Source: Neomesorhizobium albiziae (GTDB lineage: Bacteria; Pseudomonadota; Alphaproteobacteria; Rhizobiales; Rhizobiaceae). Taken from it: DNA of 64,000 nt. Every line of letters starts with the position of its first letter. Position 1 is the first letter of the stretch. The position numbers and the translations under genes are program-made. The notes under the pieces were generated by a model, which was not told the DNA's origin, made no database searches, and saw only the letters and a program-made list of their open reading frames with translations. This document shows, in pieces, positions 43,328 to 52,279 of this stretch. The stretch covers positions 1-64,000 of the forward strand of contig NZ_FOSL01000018.1 of the NCBI RefSeq assembly GCF_900114255.1. Direction: 5' to 3'.

Positions 43328-43708
43328 TCAGGCCTTCAGGCTCATCAACGTCATGCGATGGAAGGCCTTGACGATCGCCGTGTTCAGTTCGAACGAGCGG
43401 CGGACGTCACCGGCCTTCATCAGTTCGGTTTCCATTACGACGCTGTTTTCGGAGGGCATGACCGCGGTGTCGTTTTCCTCGCTGCGCACGGCTATGCCGC
43501 TGCCGCCGACCCCGAGTGAGATGTGGCGCGGATCGGTCGCCCTCATTGCGACGCTCTTGGAATCGAGCACTTTTTCGAAAGGCTCGACATCGGCGGCCCG
43601 GTAGCCCGGCGTGTTCACATTGGCGATGTTGCCGGCGACGGTCGACTGGCGCACCGAGAGCCAGCGCGCTTGCTGGGCGGCAAGGTCAAAAAGAGAAACA
43701 GGCTGCAT
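43328..43708 (-). CDS. flgB: Proximal rod protein FlgB
   Basis: A 126-residue rod subunit starting [40 protein letters not shown], a clear FlgB start, and ending with a helix ([20 protein letters not shown]). The ATG at 43706-43708 follows GGGGGAT; an upstream in-frame extension is not supported. There is an 84-base gap to the preceding gene, the only sizeable one in this part of the operon. Confidence 0.94.
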   Translation of the reverse strand: MQPVSLFDLAAQQARWLSVRQSTVAGNIANVNTPGYRAADVEPFEKVLDSKSVAMRATDPRHISLGVGGSGIAVRSEENDTAVMPSENSVVMETELMKAGDVRRSFELNTAIVKAFHRMTLMSLKA

Positions 43709-43792
43709 GGCAAATCCCCCGGAGAGATAGATTGAGGTTAGGGGATCAGTCTTGCGTGGACCTTGCGGTCGGGCGTCCGGGCCTGGGTGCAA

Positions 43793-44434
43793 TCAACGGT
43801 CGAGTTCGATTACCTGGTCGGCGGTGGTGACCAGCACCCATCGGCCTTCGCGCTGCTCAATCGCCGCGACACGGCTGTTGTCAGGCAGGCGCGAGCCCGG
43901 TTGCACGACGAACAGCCCGCTGTCGTCCTCGATCATGGCACGGCCATTGGCGGCGAAGACCAGCTTGAATTCCTCGCCTGCGGCCGGGAACGGCTGCTCG
44001 CGAAGGCCTGGCGGCGGCACGCCTGCTTCATCAGGTTCTTTCGGCAATGTTCCCGTAGCGAGCAGGTCGAGCCCGGAAGGCGGGATCTCCGCAGACTCGC
44101 TTGGCGCGCCGACCCGCTCCGGCTGTATCGCAAGTTCGACCGGACCGTCAGCCTGGCCGCCGCCTTCGAACTTGATGGCGCGGATACCGAACTGCTCCTG
44201 GTTGAAGAAGATGTACCAGGGGAACAGCGCGCAGAGGAGCCCAAGCCCGATGCCCAGGCCCGCGACCACGAAGTCGCCCCGCCCGGTTGCGTATCTCTTT
44301 TCAGCGGTGAACGCCGGGCGCGGCTTGGGCTTGCGGCGAAACAGGCGGCTGGCTGTCTGGCCTTGTTCCTTCTCCAACATCTTGCGCATGCGCAGGATCA
44401 TGGCAGCCATGCCGTCAGCTTGCTTGTCCGACAT
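43793..44434 (-). CDS. Single-pass membrane protein of the flagellar cluster, unknown function
   Basis: A 213-residue protein with a cytoplasmic, basic N-terminal part, one membrane helix near residues 55-77 (FVVAGLGIGLGLLCALFPWY) and a periplasmic tail that ends in a small beta region (SRVAAIEQREGRWVLVTTAD). It overlaps fliI by 20 bases and lies before flgB. Sinorhizobium has an unnamed gene at the same place. Role in motility is inferred from location. Confidence 0.7.
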   Translation of the reverse strand: MSDKQADGMAAMILRMRKMLEKEQGQTASRLFRRKPKPRPAFTAEKRYATGRGDFVVAGLGIGLGLLCALFPWYIFFNQEQFGIRAIKFEGGGQADGPVELAIQPERVGAPSESAEIPPSGLDLLATGTLPKEPDEAGVPPPGLREQPFPAAGEEFKLVFAANGRAMIEDDSGLFVVQPGSRLPDNSRVAAIEQREGRWVLVTTADQVIELDR

Positions 44435-45827
44435 TCGGCTTCTCCTTCCCCCTCAGATGACGCGCCAGATCCGAAAAGGGATCGGCCGACGGAGGATCCT
44501 TTGGCGATTGCATCAACCCTTCGTAGATCAGCGGCACCTGGCGCACCACCATGTCGAGTTCCGGGTCGGCGCCGCTCTGGTAGGCGCCGAGCAGGCGGAT
44601 GTCGCGCGTATCCTCGTACCGCGCGATCATCGCGCGCAGCCGCGACACCAGCCCCCGCTGGTCCTCGCTCCAGGCCTTGCCGGCCAGGCGCGAAATCGAC
44701 GACAGCGGATTGACCGGCGGGTAACGACCTTGCTCGGCCAGCGCGCGGTCGAGAACGACGTGGCCGTCGAGGATGCCGCGCACGGAGTCGGCCACCGGGT
44801 CGTTGTGATCGTCGCCGTCGACCAGCACGGAGAGAATGGCGGTGATTGAACCGGCGCCGTCGATGCCTGGTCCGGCACGCTCCAGAAGTTTCGGAAGATC
44901 GGTGAAGACCGATGCGGGATAGCCCCGCGCCACCGGCGGTTCGCCGGTGCCGGTTGCGACTTCGCGCAATGCGTGGGCGAAGCGGGTGATCGAATCGAGC
45001 ACCAGGAGGACGCGGTCGCCGCGCTGGCAAAAATGCTCCGCCACCCGCATCGCGGTGCCGGGCGCGCGCTTGCGCATCATGGCGCTCTCGTCGCTGGTCG
45101 CCACGACGGCAACCGTCTTGGCCATGCTCTTGGCGCCGATCGTGTCTTCGAGGAATTCGCGAACTTCGCGGCCGCGTTCGCCGACCAGCGCGACGACGAC
45201 GGTGTCGAACGCGTCGGCTCCAGCCAGCATGGCGAGCAGGGTCGATTTGCCAACGCCTGAGCCTGCAAAGACGCCGAGCCGCTGGCCGAAGCACAGTGGC
45301 GTAAAGATGTCGATGACCCGGACACCGGTCAGGAACGCTGTGCCGACACGCTGCCGTTCGAGCGCGCCGGGCACGCCGGCGTGCGCTGTCGTCGACGCAT
45401 CACCGATGGCGAGCGGCGCCTTGCCGTCGATGGGGCGCCCAAGCGCGTCGATCACGCGGCCACGCCAGGAATGGTCGGGTATGACTTCGAAGGCGCCGCG
45501 ATTGAAGACGGTGTCGCCGACGCCTGCATCGGCGGCCTTGCCGTAGGGAGCAACGAGAACTTCATCAGGCCCGATCTGGACGATCTCGCCGGTCCTCGCA
45601 CCGCCATTGCTGCGGTGCTCCACGATATCGCCAAGACGTGCGCTGTCGGACAAGCCACGCACCTTGTAGTGTGTCGGCGACACTTCCGTGATGCGGCCGC
45701 CACGGCGGATCAGCGTGCGTTCATCCGAGAACTGGCGATAGAGGCGGTCGAGGACGACCAGCGCATTGTCGCCCGCGGGCACTGGCCTTGCGGGTTCTTG
45801 CTCCACGGCAGGCAGGGGCAGGCTCAT
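44415..45827 (-). CDS. fliI: Flagellar export ATPase FliI
   Basis: A 470-residue cytoplasmic ATPase of the F1-beta/SctN family. The Walker A loop AGSGVGKS is at 188-195, the Walker B Asp is in VLLVLDSITRFAHALREVA, and the sequence GYPASVFTDLPKLLERAGPG with GSITAILSVLVDGDDHNDP matches FliI. It unfolds and releases export substrates at the base of the flagellum. It follows flgF by 12 bases. Confidence 0.96.
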   Translation of the reverse strand: MSLPLPAVEQEPARPVPAGDNALVVLDRLYRQFSDERTLIRRGGRITEVSPTHYKVRGLSDSARLGDIVEHRSNGGARTGEIVQIGPDEVLVAPYGKAADAGVGDTVFNRGAFEVIPDHSWRGRVIDALGRPIDGKAPLAIGDASTTAHAGVPGALERQRVGTAFLTGVRVIDIFTPLCFGQRLGVFAGSGVGKSTLLAMLAGADAFDTVVVALVGERGREVREFLEDTIGAKSMAKTVAVVATSDESAMMRKRAPGTAMRVAEHFCQRGDRVLLVLDSITRFAHALREVATGTGEPPVARGYPASVFTDLPKLLERAGPGIDGAGSITAILSVLVDGDDHNDPVADSVRGILDGHVVLDRALAEQGRYPPVNPLSSISRLAGKAWSEDQRGLVSRLRAMIARYEDTRDIRLLGAYQSGADPELDMVVRQVPLIYEGLMQSPKDPPSADPFSDLARHLRGKEKPNVGQAS

Positions 45828-45839
45828 CCTTCAGACAGC

Positions 45840-46562
45840 CTATCGCGAGCCAAGCGTCTTGATGGCGTCGTCGAATGCGGTTTCGGTGTCGCGGATCATC
45901 GCGCCGGCGTTCTCGAACGCGCGCTGTACCATGATCAGGCGGGTCATCTCGAGCACCGGATTGACATTGGAGTCCTCGACAAAGCCCTGGACGACGCCAA
46001 TGTCGGTACGATCCACCACCGGTTCGGGCTGGGTCGCGGGAACGACGCCGGAGTTTCCGTATCGTGTGAAATTCGGCCCCGGATTGAAGTCGAAGAGGCC
46101 GATAGCGCCGGCCGCCTGGCCGTTCTGGTACAGCGCCCCGTCACGTCCGGCGACAGGCGCGCCGCCGCGCGGATCGAGCTGGAGCGGCGCGCCGCCGGCG
46201 TCAAGAACCGGATGGCCCTCATGCGTCACCAGTTGGCCGGTCTCGGTCATGCTGAAGCGGCCGTCGCGTGTCATAACCGTGCCGGCCGGGGTAGAGATGC
46301 CGAACCAGGCATCGCCCTGGACGGCGAAATCGAAAGGATTGCCCGTTTGGCGCATCGAACCCGAAATCTGGGAAAGATAGGTATCGCCGGCGGAAGTGAA
46401 CGATACCGACTTCTGGCCGACGCCCGACACCACATCCTCGAATTTCACGCCGGTGGCGCGGTACCCGACAGTGCCAAGATTGGCGACGTTGTCGGCAATC
46501 GTGGTCATCCGCTTCTCGAGTGCGATCTGCGAGGAAAGGGCGACGTAAAGGCCGTTCTGCAT
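45840..46562 (-). CDS. flgF: Proximal rod protein FlgF
   Basis: A 240-residue rod subunit starting MQNGLYVALSSQIALEKRMT TIADNVANLGTVGYRATG and ending FVEDSNVNPVLEMTRLIMVQ RAFENAGAMIRDTETAFDDA. These are the FlgF versions of the rod signature. It lies ten bases after the DUF1217 gene. Confidence 0.95.
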   Translation of the reverse strand: MQNGLYVALSSQIALEKRMTTIADNVANLGTVGYRATGVKFEDVVSGVGQKSVSFTSAGDTYLSQISGSMRQTGNPFDFAVQGDAWFGISTPAGTVMTRDGRFSMTETGQLVTHEGHPVLDAGGAPLQLDPRGGAPVAGRDGALYQNGQAAGAIGLFDFNPGPNFTRYGNSGVVPATQPEPVVDRTDIGVVQGFVEDSNVNPVLEMTRLIMVQRAFENAGAMIRDTETAFDDAIKTLGSR

Positions 46563-46572
46563 TGTGGTCCCG

Positions 46573-47688
46573 TCAGCGTTTCATCTGCTGGATCGCCAGC
46601 AACGTGTTGGTTGAGATACCGAGTTCGACTGGCTGGTAGAGGATGGCGATGGACGGCTGCGACGATGTGGAATTGGAGACCTCCCAGAGGCTGGTGAAGC
46701 GCGTCAGGAACTTGCCGAGCTTTTCCGGGTCGGTGAAATCGTCGATGTTCAGCTTTTCATCGAACAGCTTGGCTTGGCGGTCGATGTCGGACGCAGCGAA
46801 TGAATCGGGCAGGCCGAGCGCCGTCCGCACCACCTTGGCCAGCGCCGGATCGGCAAGAATATCGTAGAAATTGTTGATGCCGGGAGCCTTGCGCTCGAAA
46901 TAGAGCGCCAGCCGCACGCCCTCGTTCTGGACGCCGGCATCTTCTTCGAGCGTCTGGCGCATGTATTTGGCGACGGCGGGCTGCTGCGCCGGATTATAGG
47001 TCGTGGCGTTTTCGCCGTTAGCCTCGAAGTCGAATGCCGCGGCAAACGTCGCGTACTTCCGGTCTATCATGCTGTTGGCAAAGCTGTTCGGATCGCGGAT
47101 GCCGCCCTCCAGGACCTTCCTCATCATCTCCTTGTTGTCGATGGAGGATTCAATGCCGTAGGCCTTCATGGCGAAGGCATACAACCGGTCGTTCGCCATG
47201 AACTCGTCGATCGATTTCACCTTGGAGATGTTGGCGAGGTAGTAGTTGGACTCGTCCTGAACCGCCTTGGATTGGGGGTTCCCGCCTTCCAGGGACACCT
47301 GGTTCAGATAGTTACTGACCGCCTCGTGCTGGGCTTTCGTGTAGACGGTGGTCATCTCGCCCATCGCCGCGAAGTTGAAGCTCTTGACGAATTCGGCGTA
47401 ACGCTTGTCGGTCAGCTTGTTGGCGAAGCTGTTGGGGTCCGAGACGCCTTCCGTCAGCGCCTTCTTGATGAAGGCCTTGGCGTAGGACATGGCTTCCAGC
47501 CCGTGGGCTTTCATCGCATATCTGTAGAGCCGGTCATCCTTGAGGAAGTCGTCGATCGACTTCACCTTGCCGATGTTGGCGAGGTAGTATGCGGTGTCGC
47601 GCTGCACGCCGGGCTGCGCCTCGACGCGGTCGATGGATTTTGCCAGGTCGCGAGTGATCAGCTGATAGCTGAGATAGGTGTTGACCAC
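46573..47688 (-). CDS. DUF1217 protein with three internal repeats, flagellar operon leader gene
   Basis: A 371-residue soluble protein belonging to the DUF1217 family. Two strong repeats, residues 34-106 and 149-221, share YYLANI-x-KVKSID, NDRLY/DDRLY, AMKA and DPNSFAN; a diverged third copy runs at about 262-335 (ALYFERKAPGINNFYDILAD). The spacer after each copy holds a TVY/TTY plus a polar helix. No signal peptide is seen. It heads the operon ending in fliP, so it is likely exported or assembly-related in the flagellum, but no function is established. Sinorhizobium has a homologue next to motA. Confidence 0.8.
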   Translation of the reverse strand: MVNTYLSYQLITRDLAKSIDRVEAQPGVQRDTAYYLANIGKVKSIDDFLKDDRLYRYAMKAHGLEAMSYAKAFIKKALTEGVSDPNSFANKLTDKRYAEFVKSFNFAAMGEMTTVYTKAQHEAVSNYLNQVSLEGGNPQSKAVQDESNYYLANISKVKSIDEFMANDRLYAFAMKAYGIESSIDNKEMMRKVLEGGIRDPNSFANSMIDRKYATFAAAFDFEANGENATTYNPAQQPAVAKYMRQTLEEDAGVQNEGVRLALYFERKAPGINNFYDILADPALAKVVRTALGLPDSFAASDIDRQAKLFDEKLNIDDFTDPEKLGKFLTRFTSLWEVSNSTSSQPSIAILYQPVELGISTNTLLAIQQMKR

Positions 47689-47737
47689 GGTTTTTGAGCC
47701 TCCGGCCGAAGCATTTCAGCGAATGTACGGAAGCTTG

Positions 47738-47752
47738 CTTGCGCGAAGCTGG
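47738..47752 (-). promoter_or_regulatory. Flagellar operon promoter-type element upstream of the DUF1217 gene
   Basis: Coding-strand CCAGCTTCGCGCAAG, identical to the flgE element over 15 bases, 50 bases before the start codon, followed by CAAGCTTCCG and TACATT as a possible -10 box. Confidence 0.6.
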
Positions 47753-47775
47753 TTCGCGTATCGCGCGTCCTTTCA

Positions 47776-47788
47776 AGCTTCACACAAG
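47776..47788 (+). promoter_or_regulatory. Flagellar operon promoter-type element upstream of motA
   Basis: AGCTTCACACAAG on the plus strand, 48 bases before the motA start, with GGCACGCGCG and TTAGGT downstream. It differs from the flgE/DUF1217 form at two bases and faces the opposite way in the 148-base divergent region. Confidence 0.5.
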
Positions 47789-47836
47789 GCACGCGCGTTA
47801 GGTGTTGCCGAACGTTAGAGTCTGGAAGGTCGCGAC

Positions 47837-48709
47837 GTGGGCATTCTGATTGGATTGGTGGTGACGCTCGGCTGTGTGCTTGGCGGCTTCATGGCGATGG
47901 GCGGGCACATCGAAGTGCTGATGCAGCCCTGGGAGCTTGTCATCATCGGCGGCGCCGCACTCGGCACCTTTCTGGTTGCCAATCCGATTGCGACCGTGAA
48001 GGACACCGGCAAGGCCTGCCTGGAGGCGTTCAAACACGCCGTTCCGAAGGAAACCGACTATCTCGAGACGCTTGGCGTCCTGCACAGCCTGATGCGCGAA
48101 CTGCGCACCAAGACGCGCAGCGAGGTCGAGGCGCATATCGACAACCCGATGGAATCGGCGGTCTTCCAGGCGTTTCCGACCGTGCTCAAGAATCACGACC
48201 TGACGCATTTCATTTGCGACTACTGCCGCATCATCATCATCGGCAACGCGCGCTCGCATGAGATCGAGGCGCTGATGGATGAGGAAATCCAGGTCATCCG
48301 CGCCGATAAGCTGAAATGCTATCATGCGTTGGTGGCGATGGGCGACGGCCTGCCGGCGCTCGGTATCGTCGCGGCCGTCCTCGGCGTCGTCAAGGCGATG
48401 GGGGCCCTCGACCAATCGCCGGAAATCCTCGGCGCGCTGATCGGCGCAGCGCTGGTCGGCACGTTCCTCGGCATCTTCCTTTCCTATGCGGTGGTCGGGC
48501 CGATCGCCACCAAGATCAAGATCGTCCGCGAGAAGAAGAACCGTCTCTACATCATCGTGAAGCAGACGCTGATCGCCTATCTCAACGGCTCGCTGCCGCA
48601 GGTGGCGATCGAGTTCGGCCGCAAGACGATCTCGGCTTACGACCGCCCGTCGATCGACGCCGTCGAACAGAGCACCCTCAACAACGGCGAAGTAAAGAAG
48701 GCGGCCTGA
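47837..48709 (+). CDS. motA: Flagellar motor stator protein MotA
   Basis: A 290-residue inner-membrane protein with four helices, near residues 2-20, 34-52, 170-192 and 203-225. The [20 protein letters not shown] block with the conserved Pro residues and [20 protein letters not shown] is the MotA signature; the cytoplasmic loop between helices 2 and 3 contacts FliG. Start is a GTG at 47837, with GGAAGGT six bases upstream. It leads motA-fliM-fliN-fliG-flhB. motB is in a different operon 14 kb away, as in Sinorhizobium. Confidence 0.95.
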   Translation: MGILIGLVVTLGCVLGGFMAMGGHIEVLMQPWELVIIGGAALGTFLVANPIATVKDTGKACLEAFKHAVPKETDYLETLGVLHSLMRELRTKTRSEVEAHIDNPMESAVFQAFPTVLKNHDLTHFICDYCRIIIIGNARSHEIEALMDEEIQVIRADKLKCYHALVAMGDGLPALGIVAAVLGVVKAMGALDQSPEILGALIGAALVGTFLGIFLSYAVVGPIATKIKIVREKKNRLYIIVKQTLIAYLNGSLPQVAIEFGRKTISAYDRPSIDAVEQSTLNNGEVKKAA

Positions 48710-48743
48710 CCCATGACATGCGCCAAAGCGGAGCGGATGTGAC

Positions 48744-49682
48744 ATGGCCAGTCCCGCAAGCCCCGCAGATACCAGAGCCTTCATCATCGAGCGCCTCGTT
48801 GGCGACCGCGGCGACAACGCCAACGTTGTCGAAGCCGGGCGGGCGCTCGGCGCCCGCGCGCTGCCGCTGTTCTCGGATGGCCTCAACGGGTCGTTGTCGT
48901 CGCCTGTGACAATCGAGCTCAAGAGCGTCGACGTTTCGCGCCTTTCTGAAGTGAAGCCGCAGGACACCAGCCGCTTCGCGATGACCATTGGTGCTTCGCC
49001 GATGTCGTCCGACGCGCTGGTGATGTTGATAGACGCGGATGCCATAGCGGTGGTGGTCTCAGCGCTTTTCGGCGGCGATCCGGACCTGCCGATAACCCCG
49101 ATTGCCAGGGAACTCTCGCCAACCGAGCTCGAAGTCGCCGGTATCGTGTTTCAGGAGGTCGCTACCTCGGTGAACGGCTGGGGCGCGCGCGCGCTCAACG
49201 TCAAGTTCCCACTGCCGACGGCGCTCACCGGAACCGAGTTGAAGCGGAAGATCTTCCGCGATGGGCCGGCCGTGCGGCTGGTTTTCTCGATCGCCATCGG
49301 CGAAACGATCGGAACCTTGCAGTTGCACATGCCGCAGCGCGTGCTCATGCATCGGACGGGAGGCAAGGCGGCGGAAGCCGAACCGGCGGTGGCCGAAGAT
49401 TGGCGCCAGCGCTTCAATGACGAAGTCATGCGCTCGAAGGTCGAGCTTGAGGCGACTATGCCGCTGCAGCGGATGACGCTCGGCGATCTCGCCAACCTGC
49501 AGGCGGGCCAGGTCATCGAACTTGAGCCGAACGCCCAGTCGGAGGCGCGGCTTTCGGCGCGCAAGAAAACGCTGTTCGTATGCGAGTTCGGCAAACTCGG
49601 CCAAAACTATACCGTTCGCGTCAAGAGCCCCTTCGACGAGGACAAGGATTTCATGGATGGTTTGCTGCCCGGCCAAGGTTGA
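48744..49682 (+). CDS. fliM: Flagellar motor switch protein FliM
   Basis: A 312-residue cytoplasmic C-ring protein. The middle domain is recognisable (ALFGGDPDLPITPIARELSP TELEVAGIV), and the C-terminal SpoA-like domain has LQRMTLGDLANLQAGQVIEL and VCEFGKLGQNYTVRVKSPF. The N-terminal CheY-binding motif of enteric FliM (LSQDEIDALL) is not visible; the first 30 residues are instead ASPASPADTRAFIIERLVGD and so on. Rhizobial FliM proteins are known to be divergent. It precedes fliN by 33 bases. Confidence 0.88.
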   Translation: MASPASPADTRAFIIERLVGDRGDNANVVEAGRALGARALPLFSDGLNGSLSSPVTIELKSVDVSRLSEVKPQDTSRFAMTIGASPMSSDALVMLIDADAIAVVVSALFGGDPDLPITPIARELSPTELEVAGIVFQEVATSVNGWGARALNVKFPLPTALTGTELKRKIFRDGPAVRLVFSIAIGETIGTLQLHMPQRVLMHRTGGKAAEAEPAVAEDWRQRFNDEVMRSKVELEATMPLQRMTLGDLANLQAGQVIELEPNAQSEARLSARKKTLFVCEFGKLGQNYTVRVKSPFDEDKDFMDGLLPGQG

Positions 49683-49715
49683 GCGGAACCCAAAAATGCG
49701 GAACTGGAGAGCGCG

Positions 49716-50105
49716 ATGAGTCAGACAGCGGCGGCCACCGAACACGACGTTCAGGAAGAGCAGCTCAACAAGGCGATCGAGGAACTGCGCGGTGTGCTGA
49801 AGGAAGAGGAGAACCGGCCTGGTGCAAAGCCTGGCGCTGATGCCTCCGCGCGCAACGCCGGCGTGATCATGAACATCCCGGTCGACGTGCAGATCGTGCT
49901 CGGCAGCGCGGAGATGCAGGTGTCAGAGTTGATGGCGCTTCAGAAGGGATCGACGGTCGCGCTCAACCGGCGCATCGGCGAGCCGGTCGACGTGGTCGTG
50001 AACGGACGCAAGATCGCCAAGGGCGAGATCACGGTGCTCGAAAACGATGCGTCGCGATTCGGTATCCGTCTGACCGAGATCATCAGCGCGGCGAAGCCGG
50101 CCTGA
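49716..50105 (+). CDS. fliN: Flagellar motor switch protein FliN
   Basis: A 129-residue protein. The N-terminal 45 residues are acidic and flexible; the SpoA/FliN domain follows with [40 protein letters not shown] and FGIRLTEII. It forms the lower C ring with FliM and helps FliH dock. Spacing to fliG is 43 bases. Confidence 0.93.
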   Translation: MSQTAAATEHDVQEEQLNKAIEELRGVLKEEENRPGAKPGADASARNAGVIMNIPVDVQIVLGSAEMQVSELMALQKGSTVALNRRIGEPVDVVVNGRKIAKGEITVLENDASRFGIRLTEIISAAKPA

Positions 50106-50148
50106 TGATCTCCCGTCTGCCCAGTCCAGTTCCCAGCATGGTGCCGAC

Positions 50149-51159
50149 ATGAGCCAGATCGCTGCTTTGACACGGGCTCAGAAGGCCGCCGCCATCCTGG
50201 TGGCGATGGGCAAGCCGTCGGCCAGCCGCCTCTTGAAATTCTTCAAGCAGGAGGAACTGAGGGCACTGATCGAGGGAGCGCGCCTGCTGCGCACCATCCC
50301 GCAAAGCGATCTCGAGAAGATCGTCGCCGAATTCGAGGCGGAGTTCACTGAAGGTGCCGGCCTTCTCGATTCCGCCGACAAGATGGACACCATACTCAAC
50401 GAGTCGCTCTCGCCCGAAGAGGTCAGCGCCCTGATGGGCAACGAGGCGCCTGTCGTCAAGCAGGAAGGCCCCCCGTCGGTGTGGCCGCAGCTCGAAAAAC
50501 TCGAGCCGGTGAGGCTTGGTGTGTTCCTTGCCAGCGAGCACCCGCAGACAGCTGCCATGGTACTGTCCAAGCTGGCGCCGTCAGCTTCGGCCAACGTGCT
50601 CCTGACCCTGGAAAAGCCGGTGCGCAGCGACATCATCAAACGCCTGATGACAATGACCAGCGTTCCGGACGCGGCCATCCGCGTTGTCGAGAACCAGATT
50701 CGCACGCGCGTCTTGACCGATACCGGCGGCAAGGACATTTCCGCCGGACAGGCGCGTGTCGCCAGCGTGCTCAACGAGCTGGACAAGACACAGCTCGACG
50801 AGTTCATGAAGGAGCTCGAAGAGTTCGGCACTGGCGATCTCGATGGTGTCCGGGCCCGCCTGTTCGCCTTCGAAGACATAGAACTCCTGACCCAGAAGGC
50901 GCGCACCGCGCTGTTTGACGGCATCTCGACGGAGATCGTTACGCTGGCGTTGCGTGGCGCGCCAACGGGGCTTGCCGAATCCATCCTGTCGGCGATCAGC
51001 CAGCGCTCGCGCAGGATGGTCGAGTCGGAGCTTAACAGCAGCGCCGAAGGAATTCCCCAGGACGACATCAATCGCGCCCGCAAGACGATCGCGACCACGG
51101 CCATCCGCATGGCAAGCGAAGGCGCGTTCACGCTGCCTTTTGTCCAAGACGCAGCCTGA
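50149..51159 (+). CDS. fliG: Flagellar motor switch protein FliG
   Basis: A 336-residue cytoplasmic protein of standard length. The sequence LGVFLASEHPQTAAMVLSKL is the middle ARM domain that carries the EHPQT motif, and the C-terminal torque domain has ALFDGISTEIVTLALRGAPT and the ILSAISQRSRRMVESELNSS charged helix. It couples MotA movement to rotation. It is followed by flhB after 28 bases. Confidence 0.95.
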   Translation: MSQIAALTRAQKAAAILVAMGKPSASRLLKFFKQEELRALIEGARLLRTIPQSDLEKIVAEFEAEFTEGAGLLDSADKMDTILNESLSPEEVSALMGNEAPVVKQEGPPSVWPQLEKLEPVRLGVFLASEHPQTAAMVLSKLAPSASANVLLTLEKPVRSDIIKRLMTMTSVPDAAIRVVENQIRTRVLTDTGGKDISAGQARVASVLNELDKTQLDEFMKELEEFGTGDLDGVRARLFAFEDIELLTQKARTALFDGISTEIVTLALRGAPTGLAESILSAISQRSRRMVESELNSSAEGIPQDDINRARKTIATTAIRMASEGAFTLPFVQDAA

Positions 51160-51187
51160 CTGCCGCTGACCCCCGTTTAGGTGCGCC

Positions 51188-52279
51188 ATGTCCGATGCAG
51201 TCGACAAAGACAGCAAAACAGAAGAAGCAACCGAGAAGAAAATCCAGGATACGATCGAGAAGGGCAAGGTAGCCCACTCGAAGGAAGCGCCGCTGCTCGC
51301 TTCGTTCATCGCGATCCTGGTGTTCGCGGTCTTTTTCGCGCAGGAGGACATCGCGCGTCTTGGCATGTTCCTGGCAATGTTTCTGGAAAAGCCGGAAGCA
51401 TGGCCGCTGGCTACCGAACACGATGTGGTGGCGCTTTATCGCATCGTGCTGGTCGAGATCGCACGGATGCTGGGCGCGATGATGATCCTGCTGATCGCCG
51501 CCGGCGTGATCGCATCCGTCATTCAGCATGCGCCGGCCTTTGTGCTCGAGCGTATCCGCCCGCAGGCGTCGCGAATCTCGCTCTCGGGGGGCTGGAAGCG
51601 ACTGTTCGGCGCGCAAGGCATCGCCGAATTTATCAAATCGCTTGGCAAGCTGTGCTTCGTGATTGCTGTGCTGGCTTTTGCCGTGGGCGAGGCCAGGCAT
51701 CAATTGCTCTCGGGGATGATCACCAATCCCGTGGTCTTCGGCCTGGTCATCCGCGACGTCGCCATCGACGTCCTGGTTTCCATCACCCTTGTTATGACGG
51801 CGATCGCCGTCGCCGACCTGATCTGGTCACGCTTCCACTGGCGGCAGGAACTACGGATGACACGTCAGGAGGTGAAGGACGAACACAAGCAGAGCGACGG
51901 CGACCCGATTATCAAGTCGCGCATGCGGTCGCTGGCACGCGACCGCGCCCGCAACCGCATGATGGGCGCGGTGCCGAACGCCACGCTGGTCATCGCCAAC
52001 CCGACGCACTTTGCCATCGCGTTGAAATATGTGCGCGACGAGGATGCGGCGCCGGTCGTTCTGGCCAAGGGGCAGGATCTCGTCGCGCTGAAGATCAGGG
52101 AAATCGCGGAGGCCAATGGCATCCCGGTTTTCGAGGACGTCGCTCTCGCCCGCTCCATGTACAAACAAGTTTCGGTCGATAGCATGATCCCAGCTCAATT
52201 CTACCAGGCGGTCGCGGAACTCGTGCGCATCGTCTACGGAAACAAATCGAAAGCGTCGCCGCGCAGAGGGACGACATGA
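51188..52279 (+). CDS. flhB: Flagellar export switch protein FlhB
   Basis: A 363-residue inner-membrane protein with four helices and a cytoplasmic domain that autocleaves at NPTH, visible in LVIANPTHFAIALKYVRDED. The N-terminal part TEEATEKKIQDTIEKGKVAH SKE is typical. FlhB, with FliK, switches export from hook to filament proteins. It overlaps the next gene by ATGA. Confidence 0.95.
   Translation: MSDAVDKDSKTEEATEKKIQDTIEKGKVAHSKEAPLLASFIAILVFAVFFAQEDIARLGMFLAMFLEKPEAWPLATEHDVVALYRIVLVEIARMLGAMMILLIAAGVIASVIQHAPAFVLERIRPQASRISLSGGWKRLFGAQGIAEFIKSLGKLCFVIAVLAFAVGEARHQLLSGMITNPVVFGLVIRDVAIDVLVSITLVMTAIAVADLIWSRFHWRQELRMTRQEVKDEHKQSDGDPIIKSRMRSLARDRARNRMMGAVPNATLVIANPTHFAIALKYVRDEDAAPVVLAKGQDLVALKIREIAEANGIPVFEDVALARSMYKQVSVDSMIPAQFYQAVAELVRIVYGNKSKASPRRGTT

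Noticed and set aside
47798-49045. 415-residue minus-strand open frame
   Set aside because: Antisense to motA and fliM, which are certain.
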